Of a DNA stretch of 27,862 nt, positions 7,017 to 14,549 are shown piece by piece. Each line of letters opens with the position of its first letter. Position 1 is the first letter of the stretch. The stretch lies in contig WAQC01000015.1 in assembly GCA_015520425.1 (NCBI GenBank), positions 1 through 27,862 of the forward strand. Reading direction: 5' to 3'. The notes beneath the pieces are model-generated. The model was not told the origin of the DNA. It searched no databases and saw nothing but the letters and a program-made list of their open reading frames with translations. Position numbers and translations under genes: made by a program. Source of the stretch: Candidatus Pelearchaeum sp. Lineage in GTDB: Archaea > Thermoproteota > Nitrososphaeria_A > Caldarchaeales > Caldarchaeaceae.

Positions 7017-8086
7017 CCCGTAAGGAATTTTAGAAGCTCACGCGGCTGGAATACTCCTTTCTCCGTTATTATGGCGCTGACCAGCTCTGGCGGCGTTATG
7101 TCAAAAGCAGGGTTTAACGCGCGGGCACCGCGCGGAGTTATCCTCGTACGACCAACATAATGAACCTCATCCTCAGAGCGATGCTCAATAACGACCTCAT
7201 CAACCCGTTTTCTTAGGTCAACCGTTGATATGGGGGCAGCGACGTAGAAGGGAATTTTAAAGTAGTTCGCATTAACAGCAAGGCTTAATGTTCCTATTTT
7301 ATTGATTACATGGCCCGTCTGCGCCAATATGCGGTCAGCTCCTACTATCACCTTATCCACCTTGCCCTGCGACATTAGGAACCCAGCCATGTTGTCTGTT
7401 ATGACTGTTGTGGGTATCCCGTCGCGCATTAGCTCAAAGACCGTGAGGCGCGCTCCCTGGAGGCGCGGCCTAGTCTCGCTAGCGTAAACCTCTATCCTCT
7501 TCCCCTGCTCAACCGCAGCCCTTATGACACCCAGAGCTGTCCCATAGCCTACTGTGGCGAGTGCCCCCGCACTCTGCTGACCCAGCGGAGACGGCTTGGG
7601 TCATTTGCAGAGCGTGAGCACCCTATCGCCGTCCTCTAGTAGCTCGGCGCCAAACCTGCCTATCGCCCTATTCGTCTCCACATCCTCGTCAGCCATCCTC
7701 AGAGCCTCTGAGAGAACAGCTTGGCGTACATCATCAACGTCTCCATCAACCCTACGCGCCTTGTCCATCACCCGCTCAATAGCCCAGAATAGGTTAACGG
7801 CGGTCGGCCTTGTTGAGCCTAGATATTTGGCAGCCTCCTCAAGCTCGTTGAGAATCTCCTCCCTACTTTTTGCGTTGGATTTTACCGCGCAGAGGGCGAG
7901 TCCCATAGCTGCGGCAACGCCTATTGCTGGAGCTCCCCTAACAACCATGCGCTTAATCGCATCACCGACGCTGCGGTAGTCTCTAAACCTAACAAAGCGA
8001 AACCTCTGGGGGAGGGCTGTCTGGTCTATCATAACAACCTCAGACCTAGAGTTGTCCCAGTAGATTGTTCGCATCTCCTTCTTCAT
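7013..8086 (-). CDS. mtnA: S-methyl-5-thioribose-1-phosphate isomerase, gene interrupted by a BHB-type mRNA intron
   Basis: Methionine-salvage isomerase converting 5-methylthioribose-1-phosphate to the ribulose form (eIF2B-like fold). Read straight, the frame stops at TGA 7601-7603. Removing bases 7572-7604 joins two exons, 7605-8086 and 7013-7571, into an intact 346-residue protein. Motifs: IDQTALP (20-26), VRGAPAIGVAAA (49-60), catalytic Cys in LTLC-NAGALATVGYG (Cys160), catalytic Asp in VIVGADRI (Asp240), and GHVINKIGT. Positions 160 and 240 equal those of the Bacillus enzyme, which supports both the splice and the chosen start. The ATG at 8086 lies about 28 bases after a minus-strand TATA-like TTTAAT; the frame opens at 8119 and another ATG lies at 8074. 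His of the usual T-H-C is Leu here. It is last in the minus-strand glycan cluster. Ribose-1,5-bisphosphate isomerase is a less likely alternative. Confidence 0.88.
7572..7604 (-). other. 33-base BHB-type intron inside mtnA
   Basis: On the minus strand, exon 1 ends CTGC-AA and the intron begins A-TGACCCA. The intron ends TGGGTCA-GCAG-AG and exon 2 begins T-GCG. TGACCCA (7603-7597) and TGGGTCA (7584-7578) form a 7-bp intron helix with a 12-base loop. AAA (7606-7604) is the 5' bulge, cut after its second base. Exon CTGC (7610-7607) pairs with intron GCAG (7577-7574) as the 4-bp central helix. AGT (7573-7571) takes the place of the 3' bulge, cut after its second base. Joining gives AAT (Asn) after the catalytic Cys. 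Alternative pairing through AGT makes a continuous outer helix (CGCT with AGTG), so the 3' side is a relaxed form of the motif. The length is a multiple of three, but the intron carries an in-frame TGA. Confidence 0.85.
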
Positions 8087-8146
8087 CAAAGAAATGAACA
8101 AACTGCGATGATTAAACATTTTCTCAGTATAGCGTGAGGTGGCTCA

Positions 8147-9115
8147 TTATGAGGTAAGTGCTTCCTCCTCGTATGATAAGACCTCAACAGGTTTTCCAGT
8201 TTTGGCCGAGTGGAGTATGGCTTCCGCTATGAGCTCGGCGGTGTAGCCATCACCAACACCCACCAGCGGCTCCCTTTTACTCCTCACACACTCTATAAAA
8301 TGCTCCAGCTCAAGACGTAGAGGCTCGCTATACCTTATCATAGGCATCTTAACCGCATCAGCCTTCTCTATCGTAAGCTCCTGCTCTATGAACTTCAGGC
8401 TAATCACGCCATCATCACCCGTTATGTGCATCTCCCTCTTCTTACGCGGTGTGAGCCAGTTAGCTTCTATAAGGGCGCTTCTCCCGTTGGTAAATGTGAG
8501 GGTAGCCTGTATGTGGTCCTCAAGTCTGTGTCTTAGAGAGCCGCCGCGCGCATACACCTGGAGAGGGATGGAGCCGAATATGTAGGTTGTTAAGTCTATG
8601 TCGTGTATTGCCGTGTCCTTCACAACCCCCACATCGCCTATCCTCTCAGGCCAGCTCCCAATCCTCCTACTATACGAGAGAATTATACTTCCTATCTCAC
8701 CCTTATTGAGAAGCTCCTTCGCAGCTTTGACCACTGGGTTAAACCGCTCAAGAAACCCTACCATAACAACAGTATTACTGGACTTCTTTGCATCAACTAT
8801 CTTTATAGAGTCTTGTATGGTTGTTGCCATAGGCTTCTCAATCAATACAGATATTCCGCGCTCTATTGCTTTTAGAGAAAGCTCGGCATGGGTTGTTGAT
8901 GGCGTGCATATGGTTATGGCGTCTGGCTCTGTTCTGTCTAATAACGTGTCGTAGTCCGTGAAGTATTTTGGTATTTGATACTTCTTGGCAGCATTCTCCG
9001 CGCGTGTGGCATCTATGTCGCAGACGCCTACTATTGTGCATCCCTCCAACTCCTGAAGTATCCTTAGATGGTTTCTGCCCCAGAAGCCAGCGCCCGCTAC
9101 AGCAACCCTAACCAT
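8147..9115 (-). CDS. Gfo/Idh/MocA-family oxidoreductase
   Basis: About 322 residues from the ATG at 9115; an in-frame TTG at 9136 is possible, but AGGTG lies about ten bases before the ATG. The N-terminal Rossmann fold has GAGFWG (8-13) for NAD(P) binding. The EKP motif (93-95, in VLIEKPMATT) carries the conserved Lys, and VKDTAIHDIDLTTYIFG holds the catalytic His/Asp region. The C-terminal alpha/beta domain is complete. Many relatives oxidise position 3 of UDP-GlcNAc or similar sugars (WlbA/WbpB type), and the neighbouring glycan genes make a nucleotide-sugar substrate likely. The exact substrate is not readable. The ATG lies 13 bases beyond the stop of the upstream dehydrogenase-like gene, so they form an operon. 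Confidence 0.88.
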   Translation of the reverse strand: MVRVAVAGAGFWGRNHLRILQELEGCTIVGVCDIDATRAENAAKKYQIPKYFTDYDTLLDRTEPDAITICTPSTTHAELSLKAIERGISVLIEKPMATTIQDSIKIVDAKKSSNTVVMVGFLERFNPVVKAAKELLNKGEIGSIILSYSRRIGSWPERIGDVGVVKDTAIHDIDLTTYIFGSIPLQVYARGGSLRHRLEDHIQATLTFTNGRSALIEANWLTPRKKREMHITGDDGVISLKFIEQELTIEKADAVKMPMIRYSEPLRLELEHFIECVRSKREPLVGVGDGYTAELIAEAILHSAKTGKPVEVLSYEEEALTS

Positions 9116-9128
9116 GTCCAAGCCACAC

Positions 9129-10196
9129 CTAATCAATAAACGGCTTATTCAAATCTATCACAGTGAGACTCTCCCTCCCCATCCTTGACATGGACTCCAC
9201 CAAATAGCTAAACTCTGTGTAGAGGAGCAGTACGTCATACCCATGAATAATGCCATCTATGCTTTTTTCGTCTGAAAGCTCGTCAGACATCTTGTAGGAG
9301 ACCCTGCATCTCTTGGATGGAAGAACTCCAGCGACTATGTTTCTATCCTCCTTGGAGTCTATAACTACCAGCACGTTGATTTCCCCCTTCTTCTTGGCCA
9401 GCTCGTTAATCCGCCGCCTAGCGCGTATGAGTGTATCCTGGCTTAGAATCCTGTGAATGCGCATGGACTCCAGAACAATCTTTGAGAGGCGGGGCCTGCT
9501 CCTCTCAAACCCAAATAGGTACCGCGTGGCGGCGAGCACCTCGTCCTTATAGTTCTTGAATCCTGGTATGAGTCTTGACCCCTCAAGTCTAGCCGCAACC
9601 GCAGCAACAAGCTCTAGGGCGACGGCAGAATTAACGTATGTGTTTAGAAGGTTTAGGATGGTCGCCACCTCCGCCTCCTCCAGGCTACCTAGATAAACTA
9701 TCTCCTTGCCGAAGATGTTCCTGATGAGTTGGGCAAGCCTGCTGTCGTCAGCGCAGTAAGCTGGCTGCTTGCCCAATATCCTATGCGGACATCCGAAATA
9801 TCCTATCTCCACATCGTTGGCGAATTCGTAGAGCTTAATTCGCTCAATAAGCTTGGCCGTAGAGCCGACGGGGTTGAGCCCGCTCAATAATATACAATTA
9901 CACGCTATATTCAGCTGTCCAAGCCCGCGTATGAGGTTCTCCACATCCCTAAATCTCTCGCCTTCGGGAGATAGTATGTTAGCGGACACCCATACCACCT
10001 CAAACTCTCCGTCAACGGATGTTCTGCTTTTGAGAGTCTCGTCAGATACAAGCTTGATGAATTCGCGTCGTTTGATGAACTCGCGCATCCATGGCTGGTA
10101 TTGTAGTGCTTGCGAGGCTATGAATGGGTTTGGGACGTAGAACGTGGTTCGGAAGCCAGACAAGGCTGCTCTGCACGCTATCTCCACACCGCCCAC
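9129..10196 (-). CDS. Degenerate nucleotide-sugar dehydrogenase-like protein
   Basis: About 355 residues from the GTG at 10196. The layout resembles UDP-glucose/GDP-mannose dehydrogenases. A middle helix EAEVATILNLLNTYVNSAVALELVAAV matches the central dimerisation helix, LNPVGSTAKLIE matches 'TVPPGTT', and IGYFGCPHRILGK matches the 'PER' segment. Key residues are missing: the 'GGxCxPKD' catalytic Cys segment reads IPGFKNYKDEV, the helix Lys is Thr, and the glycine-rich NAD loop is D-L-D-V-G-G. The frame is open upstream to 10247 and encodes SDILVVDLD, which looks like the first Rossmann strand, yet contains no ATG, GTG or TTG. A CTG at 10233-10235 follows a GGTGGAG site. It is probably a pseudoenzyme or has changed chemistry. 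It overlaps the ribosome site of the Gfo/Idh gene. Confidence 0.65.
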   Translation of the reverse strand: MGGVEIACRAALSGFRTTFYVPNPFIASQALQYQPWMREFIKRREFIKLVSDETLKSRTSVDGEFEVVWVSANILSPEGERFRDVENLIRGLGQLNIACNCILLSGLNPVGSTAKLIERIKLYEFANDVEIGYFGCPHRILGKQPAYCADDSRLAQLIRNIFGKEIVYLGSLEEAEVATILNLLNTYVNSAVALELVAAVAARLEGSRLIPGFKNYKDEVLAATRYLFGFERSRPRLSKIVLESMRIHRILSQDTLIRARRRINELAKKKGEINVLVVIDSKEDRNIVAGVLPSKRCRVSYKMSDELSDEKSIDGIIHGYDVLLLYTEFSYLVESMSRMGRESLTVIDLNKPFID

Positions 10197-10236
10197 ATCA
10201 AGGTCTACTACCAGTATATCGCTTTCCCGCGGCAGC

Positions 10237-10488
10237 TCACTCCACCCTCAGCATTATCTTATAGAGCCAGAACTCGGTAAGCCTCTCCCATGCAAACACC
10301 CAAACAGCGAAAGCGAACAATCCAACCAAAACCCTCGCAACAGACATGAACGTGTCGCCAGCCACCTGTCCTTCTGGCGGCGTTATGAGCACGCTCAGGA
10401 TAACCGAGACGCCTAGGAAGAGTGCCCAGATTATCGTAAGCAGTATGAGTAGCAGGAAAACCTTAGCTCCTGACTTGCCGTCGTGCAT
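10237..10488 (-). CDS. Small membrane protein of unknown function
   Basis: 83 residues with two strongly hydrophobic spans (about 10-35, VFLLLILLTIIWALFLGVSV, and about 50-70, ARVLVGLFAFAVWVFAWE), joined by a short loop with PPEGQ, and a short basic tail. No family is recognised. It lies four bases after the GPT-transferase gene on the same strand, and its stop almost touches the dehydrogenase-like gene, so it belongs to the same transcript. It could be an accessory subunit for the membrane glycosyltransferase; that is inference from position only. Confidence 0.65.
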   Translation of the reverse strand: MHDGKSGAKVFLLLILLTIIWALFLGVSVILSVLITPPEGQVAGDTFMSVARVLVGLFAFAVWVFAWERLTEFWLYKIMLRVE

Positions 10489-10492
10489 TATA

Positions 10493-11488
10493 TCACCCTA
10501 TAAGGAGAAACTGGGTTATTAACGCTAGTATTGCTGCATACGCTGAGAGCATAGCCATGTAGCGCACCACCGTAGGCTCGGTCATGGGCTGTATGGCTGT
10601 TATCAGCCGAACCAGAGTAACTGGCGAATCCCTGTCGCGGCTGGCGTATAGCATGCCGTTCCTAACCTCAACAGGCCTCTTAGCCAGGTACCGCGCGCTC
10701 TTAAGGCCGCCTATTGAGAAGATTATATGAAACTCGTTCATTATTTGGGGCATCAGAGCTATTATCGCCGCCACCTCTATCTTGCCTACTATCGCTATTG
10801 TAGCTATCGTAGCCCCCACGAAGAGGCTTCCCACGTTTCCAGCGAATATCTTGGAGGGGTATTTATTCTGCGTCAGGAATGCTATGAGGGAGCCAAGTAG
10901 GGTTAATGATATAATGAACGCCTCATACTCGCCTCTCACGTAGCTTATGACGATTAGTGGGATGAGCGCTATGATGGACATTAACGCCATAGAACCATTT
11001 AGCACGTCTGTGCTATTAATGGCGTTTGATAAGACTGCATACCCAGCTATTATGAGGAGAGGATATACTAGGAACATTCTAGTCTGACCTATGAATGGAA
11101 GCTCTGGAGTAGGCGAATAGACCCCGAATAGTATTATTGGCAAGCCAGCCAGAGAAATCAGAAGGGGTTTTAGTATGGGGTTAAGCTCGCGGAGGTCTTC
11201 AACGAGGCCTATTGAGGATGCGATGATTGCGGATAGGAGGTAAGCCAAAAATACTGTTGTGTAAATATTGAAAATAAACGCCACAGCCGCTAGTGGTGTT
11301 AGTGTGCCTAGGAATATTGCCAGCCCTCCCAGCTTGGGTATTAAAGGCTTATCGGGCTTATGCACATCATAGCCCATAGCTCCCATGCTTGATGACAATC
11401 GTTTAACAAGCGGAATGAGGATTAGCGTGATGATGAATGCAGAAACAAAAATCATTACAGATAACGTGTTAAGCTGTGGAGACAACAT
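10493..11488 (-). CDS. GPT-family sugar-phosphate transferase (Alg7/AglH/WecA/MraY-like)
   Basis: About 331 residues from the ATG at 11488 (an in-frame TTG at 11500 adds four). A polytopic membrane enzyme that moves a HexNAc-1-phosphate from UDP-sugar to a polyprenyl phosphate, the first step in building lipid-linked glycans. Landmarks: YDVHKPDKPLIPKLGG (the conserved cytoplasmic loop typical of archaeal and eukaryal Alg7), EDLRELNP (the position of the usual DD pair), NSTDVLNGS, GNVGSLFVGA, and a late loop MLYASRDRDSPVTL. Around ten hydrophobic spans are visible. Archaeal AglH/Alg7 homologues start N-glycosylation with UDP-GlcNAc. It heads the minus-strand cluster, and GlmS elsewhere in the window feeds the same sugar pool. 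Confidence 0.9.
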   Translation of the reverse strand: MLSPQLNTLSVMIFVSAFIITLILIPLVKRLSSSMGAMGYDVHKPDKPLIPKLGGLAIFLGTLTPLAAVAFIFNIYTTVFLAYLLSAIIASSIGLVEDLRELNPILKPLLISLAGLPIILFGVYSPTPELPFIGQTRMFLVYPLLIIAGYAVLSNAINSTDVLNGSMALMSIIALIPLIVISYVRGEYEAFIISLTLLGSLIAFLTQNKYPSKIFAGNVGSLFVGATIATIAIVGKIEVAAIIALMPQIMNEFHIIFSIGGLKSARYLAKRPVEVRNGMLYASRDRDSPVTLVRLITAIQPMTEPTVVRYMAMLSAYAAILALITQFLLIG

Positions 11489-11591
11489 CCCAATGTCCAA
11501 CGCTAATGGTGTTTGTTTTAGTCTTTTCTTAGTTTAGAAGGTTAAATTATGGTATCGCAGGGCTCTAATGGTTTAGAACAAGGGTTGCGCT

Positions 11592-12659
11592 ATGCTGGTT
11601 TGGATTGATATACTTACGCCAAAACAATTCTGGTTTTTCACGTCTCTAGAGAAGCGGCTAAAAGCCCTTGGACTTGATGTCATGCTAACCTCACGCAGGT
11701 ATGAGCAGGTTTTGCCGCTTATAGAGGCGGCGGGGAGGGATGATATAATCATAGTGGGCGAGTATGGAGGGGGTAGCCTGGAGGGAAAACTCCGCGCCAG
11801 CATAGCGCGGAGCATGGAGCTGGCTGAGCACGTTATAAACAGCGCACCAGCGTTAGCGGTGTCCAGCGGGTCGCCAGAGGCGGCCAGGATAGCCTATGGC
11901 CTGGCAATCCCCCATATACTAACATCAGACACCCCGCAGTCTCCAGTGAATAGCCTATGCGCACCACTCTCGCGGCGAGTATTCACGCCTTGGATAATAG
12001 GGAAAGCTCCTTGGATTAAGTATGGTGTCAGGCGGCGGGAAATCACGCTATACAAAGGGCTTGACCCAATAGCGTGGCTTGACGAGATGCCGCATGACAA
12101 AAGCGTGTTAAAACAATACGACCTGCGGGAAAACAACTACATAGTCATACGGAGCTCGGAGTTTAAAGCCGCTTATCTGGGAGAAGAGCATCTAGGCCAG
12201 TTCATAGAGTTGGTGCGCAAGCTGGCCGAGGTAAGAGGAGGTGATTATGACATTGTTGTCATGCCGCGCTACGATGATGAGATTAAGAAGCTTGAGGATG
12301 GATTGGGCTCTAGTGTTAAGATAGTTAAGAAGCCTGTGGCGGGTTCAGCAATTCTGAGATACTCCGCATCATTTATTGGGGGCGGTGGCACCATGACGCA
12401 AGAAGCCGCCCTGATGGGTGTGCCAGTATTTTCCATATATCCAAAAAAGCCGCCAGAGGTCATCTCATTCCTCATTAGACGCGGGCTTGTAAAACGGCCT
12501 AGAAACGTGTCCAGCCTAGTTAGGGAAGTTAAGAAGGTTCTCAGGGATGTGGATTATTTCAAGGCAAGGTATGCGCGGCTTGCTAAACGGCTTAGAAAAA
12601 CCATGCGCAACCCTGCTGTTGAAATAGCGCATTACATAAAGAGGAGCGAATTCACCTAA
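11592..12659 (+). CDS. DUF354 family protein (glycosyltransferase/2-epimerase-like fold)
   Basis: 355 residues. The N-terminus LVWIDILTPKQFWFF and a late motif FIGGGGTMTQEAALMGVPVF (261-280) match DUF354 (PF04007), an archaeal and bacterial family with the GT-B fold seen in UDP-GlcNAc 2-epimerases and MurG-like transferases. The glycine-rich GGGG-T-x-x-x-E-A segment normally binds the nucleotide part of a UDP-sugar. It is transcribed away from the GPT-transferase gene across a roughly 100-base spacer, so it probably belongs to the same glycan pathway. The acceptor and donor are unknown. The 3' end overlaps the convergent surface-protein gene by eight bases. Confidence 0.85.
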   Translation: MLVWIDILTPKQFWFFTSLEKRLKALGLDVMLTSRRYEQVLPLIEAAGRDDIIIVGEYGGGSLEGKLRASIARSMELAEHVINSAPALAVSSGSPEAARIAYGLAIPHILTSDTPQSPVNSLCAPLSRRVFTPWIIGKAPWIKYGVRRREITLYKGLDPIAWLDEMPHDKSVLKQYDLRENNYIVIRSSEFKAAYLGEEHLGQFIELVRKLAEVRGGDYDIVVMPRYDDEIKKLEDGLGSSVKIVKKPVAGSAILRYSASFIGGGGTMTQEAALMGVPVFSIYPKKPPEVISFLIRRGLVKRPRNVSSLVREVKKVLRDVDYFKARYARLAKRLRKTMRNPAVEIAHYIKRSEFT

Positions 12660-14274
12660 GCTGACTACGTAGAACAGCTATAGCGTCTCTTACAGTATTC
12701 TCCGAAGCTCTCAGAGCTTTACGGTAGCTGCTAAACACGCGCTCATAAACATGCTTCGTAAGCCTCCCAGACCTGGCATCATCGTAGGAACGCTGTAATG
12801 CTTGCAACGTAGTAATAATGTCATCAAACGCAGACTCTATATTCTTAACAGCGTTTATGGCGTCTGGAACTGCCTTTTCGGCTCTCCGCCTCATCTCCAT
12901 TATCCTGTCTCTTGCGCGTCTAACGCTGGAAATCTTCTCCTCAAACAAAGCTCTTTGGGAGGAGCCGAAAGAAGATGAATCAGGTCTTATGTTTTCAATC
13001 AGACGTTGATAGCTGGGTAGTGTTTCTTGGACTATTGATACCACCTCGCGCAGCGTATTTTTTGCCTCTCCGCTCATGCGGTACGCAGCCTTTGATGGCG
13101 CTCTCATCTTTCTAACAACCGCCGTCACTGCCGCTGCTAGAATTATCCCAGCCCATAGCGCTGGTGTCAAGGCTGAAGGTATGGCGGCTGGCTTGAAGCT
13201 AAGCACGACGCTTGTGCTCGGTAGAATAACCAGGTTTGAGAGTTTAACTGTTATCTCTTTACGGTCTTGGTACAACGGCTTTAACGCCCACTCCTCGCCT
13301 GTAATTGCCTTGACGTCGCCAGGAGGAGTAATCATGGTTATGAAGTAATCCATCACAGTAGCGTTAAGCAGTCTCGGCGGATAAACTACTATCCTATCCT
13401 GAAGAACCTCAACCAGCCCGCTGTACTGGAACTGTATGTAAATCCCAACCCTCTCACCAGACCTAAGCGGCTGCTTCAAGATAACCCGCAGCCTCTCGGC
13501 CTTCTCATTAAGCTGCGTCTGAAGAGGCTCTATACCGTTTGTAGCCCTCTTCAAAGACGCCCCAGACGGGAAGAAAATATCTATGTCATTGACGGTTCTT
13601 TCCCCATCGTTACGTATTCTGATGAAGAGGTTTGCCTGAGGCCCTCCTTGTATGTCTATGCGCGCCTCGGCTCTTTCAATCGTTAGTAGCCTCATGTCGC
13701 CTATGTCTATTGTTATTCTTCCTGCCTTAACTTGGTTGGGTAGTAGGTCGCGTAATGTTGCTGTGGCTGTTGTTTTCTTCTCGTCTAATGTGAATTCGGC
13801 GCCGTCGGCTGCCGTTATTGTGGCGCTACTTGGTACTTTCACGGATAGGCGCAGCTCGCTAATCCTCTCCCCCATCAGCGGCGTGAGCGACATTATGAGA
13901 CGATACTTATTCGCCTCTTCAGTCTTCACCAGCATATCACGCCAAACAGTTACTAACGATACGGCCGTGCCTGAAGGCCAGCCATTAACGGGCTTGAGGA
14001 TGAAGTAGAGAGCGCCGTTCTCGCCTCTCTCAAGACTTACCGAAGCATCCGCGCCGCTCACGTAGTATCCTAGGAGCTTATCAGCCATGTCTTTGGTAAA
14101 GCCTATCCTAATCTCGGCCTGCGGAGACTGCGGGGAGACGCTGTCGGTTATGTATATTAGGCCACCATCCACAAGCTCTATACTCCTGCTAACCTCCTGA
14201 ATCTGGGTAATGGCGGTAGGGGTTAGAATGAGAGCGACAGCAATGAAGCCCAGAACTAGGAGCGCAGCCCTCAA
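12652..14274 (-). CDS. Membrane-anchored surface protein with large extracellular region
   Basis: 540 residues. A signal-type hydrophobic N-terminus (about 3-22) is followed by roughly 340 residues rich in beta strands. A transmembrane span (about 369-387, then basic RKMRAP) leads to a C-terminal cytoplasmic part of about 150 residues that is charged and helical (EEKISSVRRARDRIMEMRRRAEK), probably coiled coil. No confident family. The layout, the SRSIELVDGGLIYITD start of the mature part and the nearby GPT transferase recall ribophorin I-like proteins of oligosaccharyltransferase, described in Asgard archaea, but this is a weak analogy. An alternative is an S-layer or adhesion-type protein. 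The stop lies within the end of the convergent DUF354 gene. Confidence 0.7.
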   Translation of the reverse strand: MRAALLVLGFIAVALILTPTAITQIQEVSRSIELVDGGLIYITDSVSPQSPQAEIRIGFTKDMADKLLGYYVSGADASVSLERGENGALYFILKPVNGWPSGTAVSLVTVWRDMLVKTEEANKYRLIMSLTPLMGERISELRLSVKVPSSATITAADGAEFTLDEKKTTATATLRDLLPNQVKAGRITIDIGDMRLLTIERAEARIDIQGGPQANLFIRIRNDGERTVNDIDIFFPSGASLKRATNGIEPLQTQLNEKAERLRVILKQPLRSGERVGIYIQFQYSGLVEVLQDRIVVYPPRLLNATVMDYFITMITPPGDVKAITGEEWALKPLYQDRKEITVKLSNLVILPSTSVVLSFKPAAIPSALTPALWAGIILAAAVTAVVRKMRAPSKAAYRMSGEAKNTLREVVSIVQETLPSYQRLIENIRPDSSSFGSSQRALFEEKISSVRRARDRIMEMRRRAEKAVPDAINAVKNIESAFDDIITTLQALQRSYDDARSGRLTKHVYERVFSSYRKALRASENTVRDAIAVLRSQLR

Positions 14275-14432
14275 CAGCCACCAGCCCAGAGCCCATACTC
14301 CCTAAAATAATAACCTTTGACACTCCCATACCACAGAGGAAAGAACATAAATCCCATCCATACACAGCCGACAACGTTAAGAAAAGCCCTAACGCCATAC
14401 AAGGGGGATTAAGGGTACGATACCCAGCGCAT

Positions 14433-14544
14433 GGGCCCGTAGCCTAGAATGGATAGGGCGTCGGCCTGCGGAGCCGGAGAGGGACAGCATCAGAAGAACA
14501 GAGTCCCCCGCAAGTCCCGGGTTCAAGTCCCGGCGGGCCCACCA
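14433..14544 (+). tRNA. tRNA-Arg (anticodon GCG) with a 34-base intron and encoded CCA
   Basis: Acceptor stem GGGCCCG (14433-14439) pairs with CGGGCCC (14534-14540), followed by discriminator A and encoded CCA (14542-14544). D stem GCCT/GGGC. Anticodon stem TCGGC (14461-14465) / GCCGG (14473-14477) with loop CTGCGGA, anticodon GCG at 14468-14470, reading CGC/CGU Arg codons. T arm CCGGG-TTCAAGT-CCCGG. The variable region is 39 bases instead of 5; removing 14480-14513 leaves AGGTC, a standard class I variable loop, and a 78-base mature tRNA with CCA. A TATA-like GATTAAGG (14407-14414) lies about 22 bases upstream. The 3' end is only five bases from the stop of the convergent reverse gyrase gene. 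Confidence 0.92.
14480..14513 (+). other. Non-canonical tRNA intron at position 45/46 of tRNA-Arg
   Basis: Intron helix GGGAC (14481-14485) pairs with GTCCC (14503-14507). The 5' bulge is AGA (14478-14480), cut after its second base. Exon CCGG (14474-14477) pairs with intron CCGC (14508-14511) over three of four positions as the central helix. The 3' bulge is AAG (14512-14514), cut after its second base. These are the standard BHB cut positions and give the variable loop AGGTC. The usual archaeal site is 37/38; introns in the variable region are a minority class known from Thermoproteales and related archaea. Confidence 0.82.
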
Positions 14545-14549
14545 TTGTT

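Noticed and set aside
7572..7604. Intein or mobile-element remnant in mtnA
   Set aside because: Far too short for an intein, contains a stop codon, and has no target duplication.
7560..7620. Frameshift or simple nonsense mutation in mtnA
   Set aside because: Both parts share the same frame, there are eleven extra codons, and the extra bases form a long perfect hairpin with BHB-type cut positions. A random error would not restore the motif so exactly.
14401..14432. Second tRNA or part of a split tRNA near tRNA-Arg
   Set aside because: No acceptor or T-arm partner; the stretch fits a promoter.
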